DNA from: Balneolaceae bacterium | GTDB lineage: Bacteria; Bacteroidota; Rhodothermia; Balneolales; Balneolaceae | DNA: 64,000 bases | Direction of reading: 5' to 3' | NCBI GenBank assembly: GCA_034521495.1 | Contig: JAXHMK010000009.1 | Location: 1 to 64,000, forward strand | Part shown: positions 58,073-64,000 of the stretch, piece by piece | How positions within the stretch are numbered: position 1 is the stretch's first letter | How the letters are laid out: every line of letters starts with the position of its first letter | Notes under the pieces: generated by a model | Seen by the model: only the letters and a program-made list of their open reading frames with translations | Database searches by the model: none | Told to the model about the DNA's origin: nothing | Translations under genes and position numbers: made by a program

Positions 58073-58494
58073 TTATTTTTTATACACATACCCAAATATC
58101 TGAATAACTATAAAGGTTCCCGTTAATCCCGTTATTGAAGCAATCAGATCGAACGTATCATAGACGTTGTTCCCTCCAAGGTTATGAAATTTTAGTTCCT
58201 GGGATAGAACATATATTGCAGCTATAACAACTGCACAAATATGGATCTGTATATCCTTAATCGTGCTCGTTTTTTTGATAAATGATTGATGTATCTGTAA
58301 GAGAATTCCAGTCAGGAGAAGAGTCCCTATTATTGCTTCTAATAAATTTGGGATGGAGTTGGTAAGTATTAATACAAATCCTGACCATTCATTTTCTAAT
58401 ATCCAGGGCCTTAGTACAGCTTGTTCAGGATAAACAATAGGATAGATACGCCAAATAAGTATCTAACATATTTTTTTATCTGTATCTCTTTCAT
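58073..58494 (-). pseudogene. Small membrane protein gene, frameshifted (VanZ-like?)
   Basis: Reading leftward from the ATG at 58494 gives MKEIQIKKYVRYLFG. The frame that carries the rest reads LIWRIYPIVYPEQAVLRPWI, EAIIGTLLLTGILLQIHQSF, IHICAVVIAAIYVLSQELKF and DTFDLIASITGLTGTFIVIQ and stops at 58073. One missing base near AGATAC would join them into about 140 residues with roughly four membrane segments. The end (DLIASITGLTG) is reminiscent of VanZ-like proteins, but the match is weak. Whether the gene is truly broken or this is a sequence error cannot be told. Confidence 0.55.
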
Positions 58495-58549
58495 AAGTTA
58501 TCAACCCGAAAAACTAAGTTCCAAATTTCACCTGATTTCATCTCTGATA

Positions 58550-58918
58550 TTAGTCAGATCCAGAATCAATCCACCCCAAATGTGTATGCTTAAAACTGTC
58601 CACAAATTTTAGTCCATATCCGATAATCCTGTCCAGGCTTGAATGGCCAAACAGGATAATGCCTGCCAGTTCGAGCCATGCATTCCCAAGATACCATCCG
58701 AGGCATAAAACAAGAATCGCCACAGCTTTGTGGTGGAACAGGTTGTACGTCCATGCTCCAACTTGGTTTCCTGCAAGGTAGCCAAGCATTCCAATATCAG
58801 GAGCGAGAATCAGCAGGGCGTACCACCACCATGCAAAGTCAGTCATGCTAAAAAGAACAATAGAAAAGCCGAACATGGCAATTTCTTCGAGTTTAATGAG
58901 GTTTTTCATAGTGCGCAT
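58550..58918 (-). CDS. DUF4260 membrane protein
   Basis: The 122-residue product fits the DUF4260 family: KNLIKLEEIAMFGFSIVLFS, WWWYALLILAPDIGMLGYLA, YNLFHHKAVAILVLCLGW and GHSSLDRIIGYGLKFVDSFK followed by HTHLGWI. It has about three membrane segments. The role of the family is unknown. A hairpin lies between its start and the next gene to the right. Confidence 0.85.
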   Translation of the reverse strand: MRTMKNLIKLEEIAMFGFSIVLFSMTDFAWWWYALLILAPDIGMLGYLAGNQVGAWTYNLFHHKAVAILVLCLGWYLGNAWLELAGIILFGHSSLDRIIGYGLKFVDSFKHTHLGWIDSGSD

Positions 58919-58951
58919 TTGTTAAATACTAAGCTCCGCGTTTCACCGCGC

Positions 58952-58990
58952 CCTCAGCGGTTTAATTAATAACCGCAGTGAACGCTGAGG
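58952..58990. repeat. Hairpin between DUF4260 and beta-lactamase-like genes
   Basis: CCTCAGCG and CGCTGAGG form the outer stem; GCGGTTTAATTAATAACCGC forms an inner one. Both flanking genes point left. It may terminate the beta-lactamase-like gene or be a dispersed repeat. Confidence 0.5.
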
Positions 58991-59006
58991 AACGCTGAGA
59001 AATGAA

Positions 59007-60299
59007 TTAATCATCAATCGCCTGGAACACCAACTGCCGGAACTTCCAGCCGGTTTGGTCTCCGGTTGGGCCTTGGGTTTGTTTGAAGATCAGGCCAATT
59101 AGATTTTCATTTGGATCCGCAAAATACTGGGTATTGAAGTATCCTCCCCAATCAAATGTGCCGAGGCTTCCGCGGCCGCCCATCGCTTCGCCTTTTTCGT
59201 CAATCAAACCGAACGCCAGTCCGTAATCGGTACCGCCGTCGCCCAAAAGATCACCGACTTGGTTTTGCATCATAAAGTTGACCGTGGTTCTGCTGAGGAG
59301 TCGTGTTCCGTCGTACTCACCGTTATTCAAATACATCTGCAGGAATTTGGCGTAATCTTCAACGGTACTGGAGAGGCCGGCCCCGCCTGAGAAGAATGTC
59401 ATTTCGCCCGTTCTTGGGTAATCGGGATCGTAAAACGTAACAGGGTAGGGTTCCCAATCACCATTCTCATCTTTGCGCTGCACGGTAACCAATCTGTCAT
59501 GCTTAGATTCGGGAAGGTAGAACCAGGTATCATCCATGCCAAGCGGATCAAAAATGTGTGTTCTCAAATACTCATCAAACGGCATGCCGGAGATCTCCTC
59601 AATAAAATATCCCAGTACATCCAGGCCTTCGCTGTAGGTAAATTTTGATCCCGGCTCATGATGAAGCGGAAGTTTGGCGAGTTTGGTTATGCTCTCTTCA
59701 ATGGTGATATCTTCTGTGGTAAACAGATCCGTTACACCGGCTTTTTCATAGATCATCCGCATGCGTTCATCACCGTCAATCACGCCATAACCAATTCCGG
59801 ACGTGTGAGTGAGAAGATGACGAATGGTAATCTGATTTTCAGCAGGAACTGTTGTATAGGTAGTATCTTCGGAATTAAACGTATCCAGGATTTGAGCATC
59901 GCCGAAAATTGGGAGGTATTCAGAAATGGGGTCATCCAACCTGAACAATCCCTTTTCCCATAACATCATCACAGCCGTCGAGGTGATCGCCTTGGTTTGG
60001 GATGCAATTCGGAAAATGGTATCTGTTTGTAACTCACGACCGGCTTGGTTATCCGCCATTCCAAACGCTTTTTTGTAAACGATTTCTCCATCTCTGGCTA
60101 CAAGCGCTACGGCACCGGGAATTTGGTTTTGGTCGATGGCATTTTGGATCATATCATCGATTCGGGAAAGGCGCTCGTCAGACATCCCCGCATCTTCAGC
60201 AACTCCCTCAGCAAGAGGCGGCGAGTAGAGGATCGATTCGGTTTGGGCGTAGCTATTAAATGAAGAGAAGACAAAGATTATGGCAATCAGGTATCGCAT
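59007..60299 (-). CDS. Serine beta-lactamase-like hydrolase (class C/esterase type)
   Basis: The 430-residue protein starts with a signal peptide (MRYLIAIIFVFSSFNSYAQ). The catalytic Ser-x-x-Lys is in FRIASQTKAITSTAVMMLWE, the Tyr motif in GSKFTYSEGLDVLGYF. The family's PGAVALVARDGEIVYKKAFG and MPFDEYLRTHIFDPLGM segments are present. Proteins of this group include class C beta-lactamases, esterases and D-aminopeptidases; an esterase or peptidase is more likely than resistance. It is probably periplasmic. Confidence 0.88.
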   Translation of the reverse strand: MRYLIAIIFVFSSFNSYAQTESILYSPPLAEGVAEDAGMSDERLSRIDDMIQNAIDQNQIPGAVALVARDGEIVYKKAFGMADNQAGRELQTDTIFRIASQTKAITSTAVMMLWEKGLFRLDDPISEYLPIFGDAQILDTFNSEDTTYTTVPAENQITIRHLLTHTSGIGYGVIDGDERMRMIYEKAGVTDLFTTEDITIEESITKLAKLPLHHEPGSKFTYSEGLDVLGYFIEEISGMPFDEYLRTHIFDPLGMDDTWFYLPESKHDRLVTVQRKDENGDWEPYPVTFYDPDYPRTGEMTFFSGGAGLSSTVEDYAKFLQMYLNNGEYDGTRLLSRTTVNFMMQNQVGDLLGDGGTDYGLAFGLIDEKGEAMGGRGSLGTFDWGGYFNTQYFADPNENLIGLIFKQTQGPTGDQTGWKFRQLVFQAIDD

Positions 60300-60384
60300 A
60301 TTAGTGGGTTTTTGTTAGACAGTTATTCTCCACTAATATAGCAGAAAAAATGAATCAGTTAAGATCAAATGCAAATTCTGAAGC

Positions 60385-60540
60385 TTAACTGCCCAACGCC
60401 TGCTCCACATCTCCAAGAATATTCTCGGCACTTTCCAGGATCACAGCAATCCGTATCAAATCCGGAGTATTTACATCTGCCTGGTGCTCGTCTTCAGTCA
60501 GTTTGGAATGTGTGGTGGATTTACGATCTGTAACTTGCAT
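60385..60540 (-). pseudogene. Duplicated 3' end of the methionine PLP-enzyme gene
   Basis: A 51-codon open frame reads MQVTDRKSTTHSKLTEDEHQ and ends ESAENILGDVEQALGS. From residue 8 on it parallels the last 45 residues of the intact PLP enzyme, which has STTHSKLTEEERQAVGITPG and ends NSEDIIGDVEQALEN. Aligned by hand without gaps, 99 of 124 bases agree. The fragment lies directly behind the toxin gene, two bases after its stop, and retains frame and stop codon. It is probably a relic of an integration that duplicated or brought in a second copy of the gene's 3' end. Confidence 0.8.
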
Positions 60541-60541
60541 T

Positions 60542-60853
60542 TTACTGACGTAAAGCATCAGTTAATTTTTCAAATAGTTGAGATGGGTCTTGTCTGTTAT
60601 CCCAGACCAATAAGATTTTGATGTATTTGGAATTGCTCCTGTAAAACAGAGAAACTGATTTATGGATTAGTAGTTGTCGAAACTCACTGTTTTTAAAGGG
60701 TGGGGCTATTTCCGGATTGTGTTGTATTTGCTCAATCCGATAATCCAGTTGATTTAAAAATTTATCTGCTACCTGGCTATCCCAAAGTTCTGTAATGAAA
60801 TTTACAGTCTCTCCCAGTGATTTTATCCCGACTGGCGTCCAAACGACTTTCAT
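60542..60853 (-). CDS. RelE/ParE-type toxin
   Basis: The 103-residue protein has the RelE/ParE layout: VVWTPVGIKSLGETVNFITE, LNQLDYRIEQIQHNPEIAPP, SEFRQLLIHKSVSLFYRSN and IKILLVWDNRQDPSQL. RelE proteins cut mRNA on the ribosome; ParE proteins poison gyrase. The sequence does not decide between them. The start overlaps the antitoxin stop by four bases. The gene is followed at once by the duplicated PLP-enzyme fragment. Confidence 0.87.
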   Translation of the reverse strand: MKVVWTPVGIKSLGETVNFITELWDSQVADKFLNQLDYRIEQIQHNPEIAPPFKNSEFRQLLIHKSVSLFYRSNSKYIKILLVWDNRQDPSQLFEKLTDALRQ

Positions 60854-61062
60854 CGTTGCCTGTTTAGAAGGTCTCTTGAACTCGTATGTTCAATGCAATC
60901 TTCTTCTTTGGTTGCATCTGAAATCTCAAGAAGTTCCACGATTTCTTTGGGTAATTCACTGAGAGTTGAGCTTCGAAAATCTTCTATTTGGTCAATTACA
61001 GATTCATCTTCCAAATTTGTGATCCAGTTGATAAGCGATATTTTCTTTTGTTCAATCGTCAT
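60850..61062 (-). CDS. Antitoxin of the RelE/ParE-type pair
   Basis: The 70-residue protein is acidic and helical (MTIEQKKISLINWITNLEDE followed by SVIDQIEDFRSS), with a basic C-terminus (SSRDLLNRQR). This is typical of short antitoxins paired with RelE/ParE toxins in Bacteroidota. It overlaps the toxin by four bases. A small palindrome TAAATA-A-TATTTA (61073-61085) lies just upstream and may be the operator. Confidence 0.82.
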   Translation of the reverse strand: MTIEQKKISLINWITNLEDESVIDQIEDFRSSTLSELPKEIVELLEISDATKEEDCIEHTSSRDLLNRQR

Positions 61063-61109
61063 AACGGAAATATAAATAATATTTATTCTGACAACAATTG
61101 GCGAAAATA

Positions 61110-62282
61110 TCAGTTTTCCAACGCCTGCTCCACATCTCCAATAATATCCTCACTATTCTCAAGCCCCACCGCAATCCGAATCAAGCCGGGAGTAATTCCC
61201 ACGGCCTGGCGCTCCTCTTCGGTCAGTTTGGAATGGGTGGTTGATGCGGGATGAGTCACAATCGTTCGGGTATCGCCCAAATTGGCAGAACGCGACATCA
61301 TGTTAATTTTATCGATGAATGATTTGGCTCTGTCGAATCCGCCATCGATTTCAAAGCATACCACTCCGCCGCCGCGTTTCATCTGTTTTTTGGCAAGCTC
61401 CAACTGCGGATGATCCTTATGATGCGGATACTTCACAAAATTCACATCGTTGTGATCGCCCAAAAAATTGGCCAAAGCTTCGGCATTGTCGCAGTGACGT
61501 TCCATGCGAACCGGGAGGGTTTCCAGGCTTTTGCTGAACAACCAGGCATTAAACGGGGATAGAGCCGGACCAGTATTCCGCGTAAAGAACTCGATCTCTT
61601 CCATATATTTTTCACTCCCCAAAATCACTCCGCCGATGGCACGTCCCTGTCCGTCGATAAATTTTGTGGCGGAATGCTGAACCAGGTCGGCTCCAAACTC
61701 AATCGGGCGTTGCAGGTATGGTGTTGCAAAACAGTTGTCCACAACAAAAATTAAGTTATGAGCCTTGGCTAATTTTCCAGCCCATTCAAGGTCAATCAAA
61801 TCCAATCCCGGGTTGGACGGCGTTTCCAGGAAAAGCATTTTTGTATTTTCCTGAATGAGAGATTCCCACTTTTCAGGTTTGTTGACATCTCCATAGGTGT
61901 GCGTAATTCCCCACTTCGGGAGAATCTGGCTGAGAATTTGATGAGATGATCCAAACAGCGATCGCGAGGCCAGCACATGATCGCCTTGCTCCAGCAGCGC
62001 AGCCAAACAACCGAAGATCGCCGCCATTCCCGAACCCGTGGCCACACCTGCTTCTGCTCCTTCCAGCTTGCACATTTTCCTGATAAATTCATCCGTATTG
62101 GGATTGGAGTAACGGCTGTACACATTTCCCTCAACCTCTTTGGCAAACAGTGCACGGGCATGCTCGGCAGATTCGAAGGTGAAACTGGAGGTCATGTATA
62201 ACGGAGTGGAATGCTCACGTTCACCGGTTGTTTCGGTTTGTGTTCGAATCGCTTCAGTTTCGAAATTTTTCTTTTTTGACAT
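61110..62282 (-). CDS. Cys/Met metabolism PLP enzyme (O-succinylhomoserine sulfhydrylase type)
   Basis: The 390-residue protein is a gamma-family PLP enzyme: EAIRTQTETTGEREHSTPLY, VYSRYSNPNTDEFIRKMCKL, the PLP lysine in LVQHSATKFIDGQGRAIGG, and the terminal THPASTTHSKLTEEERQAVG. The pattern is closest to MetZ/MetY sulfhydrylases, which make homocysteine from acylated homoserine and sulfide. Cystathionine gamma-synthase or lyase cannot be excluded. A second copy of its 3' end lies beyond the adjacent toxin-antitoxin pair. Confidence 0.9.
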   Translation of the reverse strand: MSKKKNFETEAIRTQTETTGEREHSTPLYMTSSFTFESAEHARALFAKEVEGNVYSRYSNPNTDEFIRKMCKLEGAEAGVATGSGMAAIFGCLAALLEQGDHVLASRSLFGSSHQILSQILPKWGITHTYGDVNKPEKWESLIQENTKMLFLETPSNPGLDLIDLEWAGKLAKAHNLIFVVDNCFATPYLQRPIEFGADLVQHSATKFIDGQGRAIGGVILGSEKYMEEIEFFTRNTGPALSPFNAWLFSKSLETLPVRMERHCDNAEALANFLGDHNDVNFVKYPHHKDHPQLELAKKQMKRGGGVVCFEIDGGFDRAKSFIDKINMMSRSANLGDTRTIVTHPASTTHSKLTEEERQAVGITPGLIRIAVGLENSEDIIGDVEQALEN

Positions 62283-62312
62283 CTTTCAGGACGCAGGGTT
62301 CAGATTTTGTAC

Positions 62313-62395
62313 AACGGGCAGCCTGCCCGTTACTGATAGATTAAAATGAGATTAATATCTAAAACAAAGATTTGGAGCCGGTCAAGCTGACCGGC
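62313..62395. repeat. Two short palindromes upstream of the PLP-enzyme gene
   Basis: AACGGGCAG/CTGCCCGTT (62313-62331) and GCCGGTCA/TGACCGGC (62377-62395) are perfect stems with 1- and 3-base loops. They lie between two leftward genes and may end osmC-type transcription or be REP-like repeats. Confidence 0.5.
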
Positions 62396-62406
62396 GTACT
62401 AATTCC

Positions 62407-62823
62407 TTAGTTATTAACAACCTCAAAGCTGGTCGTAATTTTCGCAGTCTTTTCCAGTGTTTTAGAGACAGAACAGTACTTATTGACTGACAAATCTATC
62501 GCTCGTTCGGCTTTCTTTTCATCCACATTGCCTGTAAAAATATAGTGCATGTGAATCGCTTTAAATTCCGAGTAGGTACCAACTTTTTGGCGATCACCGG
62601 TCACTTCAACGGTTATATCATCCGGGTTTTGTTTCTGTTTTTTTAGAATTCCAACAATGTCGATGGTTGAGCATCCGGCAGCCGCGGCGAGTAACATCTG
62701 CATGGGGCGAAATCCGCCGTTGATCCCTCCGATATTGGCCGATCCATCCATTTGAAGGGTAGCACCGTCCTCGTTTGTTGCCTCCATGTGGACGGCATCG
62801 TTAAGTCGTTTTACTTTAATCAT
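62407..62823 (-). CDS. OsmC-family protein
   Basis: The 138-residue protein matches the OsmC/Ohr superfamily: GGFRPMQMLLAAAAGCSTID, with the redox Cys in AAGCSTIDI, and a C-terminal CSVSKTLEKTAKITTSFEVV carrying the second Cys. Such proteins detoxify organic peroxides or related compounds in the cytoplasm. The exact subfamily (OsmC versus YhfA-like) was not decided; the N-terminal pattern favours the YhfA-like group. Confidence 0.88.
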   Translation of the reverse strand: MIKVKRLNDAVHMEATNEDGATLQMDGSANIGGINGGFRPMQMLLAAAAGCSTIDIVGILKKQKQNPDDITVEVTGDRQKVGTYSEFKAIHMHYIFTGNVDEKKAERAIDLSVNKYCSVSKTLEKTAKITTSFEVVNN

Positions 62824-62950
62824 TTTAGAAATTTGATTGCTTAATTAATACAAGTAAGAAGATAGGGATTCTTGACTTGATGATGAAAGGAGGGGATGGA
62901 TTGATTTGATTCCGAGTAAACGAAGTATCAGGTTAGTTATCCGTTTTACG

Positions 62951-62996
62951 GGAAGCAGAGCTTCCAACTGGCTGTGCCGAAGGGGACCTTCGGCAC
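62951..62996 (+). repeat. Two-hairpin repeat, copy 3
   Basis: GGAAGCAGAGCTTCC is followed by GTGCCGAAGG/CCTTCGGCAC. The stem bases of the second hairpin differ from the other copies, and their partners differ in a matching way. A further hairpin built on CCCCTTCC/GGAAGGGG (about 63022-63061) separates this copy from the next. Confidence 0.78.
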
Positions 62997-63086
62997 AAGT
63001 AACCCCGGAAAGTTTAGACTTCCCCTTCCTTGTTCCGTTCTTCTGCGGAATAGGGAAGGGGATTGAGGGGATGGGTCAGAAAAACG

Positions 63087-63134
63087 GGAAGCGGAGCTTT
63101 TAACTGGGCGATCCGAAGGAGGATCTTCGGATCG
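63087..63134 (+). repeat. Two-hairpin repeat, copy 4
   Basis: GGAAGCGGAGCTTTT is followed by CGATCCGAAG.../CTTCGGATCG and ends in AGT. It lies 25 bases from the end of the arsS-type gene and 90 bases from copy 3, in the same orientation. Together with copy 3 it fills the gene-free stretch 62824-63158. Confidence 0.75.
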
Positions 63135-63158
63135 AGTATTAAACGAGTAGCTCAAGTG

Positions 63159-64000
63159 TTAAGTAGTTGTCCCACCACAGCTGCTGCCGGCTCCGGCTGT
63201 GCATCCAAAGCAATGCTGATTGGTTTTGATTTCACGATCATTGAGGCTTTCCAAATCCCAATCTTTGATGTGCTGTGGAGAACCATCCTCGGTTTTCATC
63301 TTCAGCATCTGGTTGAAATCGCAATCGTAGAGAGTTCCGTCCCAGCCGATGGAGATCGTATTTCTGCACATTACACCTTCGGCTGCAGCAGGATTGAATG
63401 ATGTGACAAGTTTCTCCATATATTCATCCAAATTCCCGCTTGTGACGAGGAAATTCAGATACCGGCTGATCGGCAGGTTCGTAATTGTAAACAGATCATT
63501 AAATACTATTCCATGATCTTTCCATAAACGATCTTTGTATTGCTGTTTGAGTGATTTCTGGTCACCCGGGAGAAATGCCCCCACGGGATTGTAGACAAGA
63601 TTTAATTCTAAACCGGTATCCTCTTTCCCGTATCCTATCTCATTCAGAATTTTCAGCACCTTCATCGATTTATCGTAGGTGCCTTCACCGCGCTGGGCAT
63701 CGGTTCTTCTTTTGTTATAAAATGGAAGAGAGCAGGTAATCTCCACACCACGATCTGCCATAAACTGCGGCAGATCCTCAAACTTTCGTGTATCCAAAAT
63801 GGTGAGATTCGAGCGGACAATAATATGTTTATCCAGTTTCGATGCCTCATCCACAAACCACCGGAAGTGGGGATTCATCTCGGGAGCTCCACCGGTCAAA
63901 TCAACTGTTTCGATATCAGAATGTTTGAGAGCTTCGAGGCAGTATTCAAGCGTCTCTTTGGTCATGATCTCCTCCCGATCCGGCCCGGCATCCACATGGC
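63159..64000 (-). CDS. arsS: ArsS-type radical SAM protein (5' end beyond window)
   Basis: The gene enters from the right edge. The first residues visible, reading CHVDAGPDREE, complete the end of a radical SAM CxxxCxxC cluster motif. The rest has TVDLTGGAPEMNPHFRWFVD, IIVRSNLTILDTRKFEDLPQ, ELNLVYNPVGAFLP, GWDGTLYDCDFNQM and the Cys-rich terminus HCFGCTAGAGSSCGG. This set is characteristic of ArsS, which adds the adenosyl group of SAM to methylated arsenic in arsenosugar synthesis. Some family members carry selenocysteine; here the terminal positions are Cys codons. The partner ArsM is not in the window. Confidence 0.85.
   Translation of the reverse strand, partial: HVDAGPDREEIMTKETLEYCLEALKHSDIETVDLTGGAPEMNPHFRWFVDEASKLDKHIIVRSNLTILDTRKFEDLPQFMADRGVEITCSLPFYNKRRTDAQRGEGTYDKSMKVLKILNEIGYGKEDTGLELNLVYNPVGAFLPGDQKSLKQQYKDRLWKDHGIVFNDLFTITNLPISRYLNFLVTSGNLDEYMEKLVTSFNPAAAEGVMCRNTISIGWDGTLYDCDFNQMLKMKTEDGSPQHIKDWDLESLNDREIKTNQHCFGCTAGAGSSCGGTTT

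Noticed and set aside
62906-63155. Short open frames in both directions across the gap before the arsS-type gene
   Set aside because: They read through the two-hairpin repeats and have no protein-like character.

Overview
The window looks like a chromosomal segment of a Bacteroidota-type bacterium, most probably from the Balneolota/Rhodothermota group. The evidence is a PglZ-containing PorX response regulator and a gliding-type GldC, a secreted protein ending in a type IX secretion (T9SS) sorting domain, BatA-, DUF4199- and DUF2085-type membrane proteins, many lipoproteins with Cys lipoboxes, and dense short genes with few strong Shine-Dalgarno sites. The assignment rests on protein features read by eye, not on a database search. 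Most of the window is ordinary core chromosome. No rRNA, tRNA, CRISPR array, prophage or complete insertion sequence was seen.

Layout. Positions 1-7.8 kb carry envelope and secreted proteins: a GHL10-type lipoprotein cut by the left edge, a small lipoprotein, a T9SS-sorted heparinase-like protein broken by a frameshift, a flavodoxin-reductase gene with an in-frame stop, and a lipoprotein that is only a TonB plug domain. Positions 7.9-11.9 kb hold a subtilisin-like protease with a separate propeptide-like small protein, a NYN-LOTUS protein, a 56-residue DUF1508 protein and an alpha/beta hydrolase. Positions 11.9-15.6 kb hold an HhH protein, porX, tsaE and a VapBC-type toxin-antitoxin pair with a clear palindromic operator. 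Positions 15.7-22.2 kb hold a sodium:solute symporter with thiamine pyrophosphokinase, nrnA overlapping an HtrA-type lipoprotein protease, rluD and gldC. Positions 22.6-27.1 kb are a tight block from accA to cdsA with several small membrane proteins. Positions 28-43 kb carry an epimerase, a DUF3352/beta-propeller lipoprotein, a BatA-type protein, hflX, a CBS protein, a giant TPR protein, aroA, hsp20 and dnaK. Positions 43-53.2 kb carry the de novo NAD genes nadB-nadC-nadA, tsaD, a RelA/SpoT protein, an HU/IHF protein, ruvX, def and a frameshifted fmt. Positions 53-64 kb carry an ankyrin protein, gap, copA, a decayed membrane gene with an antitoxin-like ORF, DUF4260, a serine beta-lactamase-like hydrolase, a RelBE/ParDE-type pair, a methionine-pathway PLP enzyme, OsmC and an arsS-type radical SAM gene cut by the right edge.

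How the parts relate. Several genes point to T9SS and gliding biology (porX, gldC, T9SS sorting domain). tsaE and tsaD belong to one tRNA t6A pathway although 33 kb apart. def and fmt form the usual N-formylmethionine pair. Gaps of 300 to 900 bases are filled with dispersed hairpin repeats of at least three families, not with genes.

Most notable items: the toxin-antitoxin pair at 60.5-61.1 kb sits between the true 3' end of the PLP-enzyme gene and a diverged but in-frame second copy of that 3' end; a motif ATGAACC-N14-CCTTACA recurs three times with exact spacing; a protease is paired with a detached propeptide-like protein; and several otherwise conserved genes carry single-base disruptions, two of them explainable by one extra G in a G run, which may be assembly errors or real decay.
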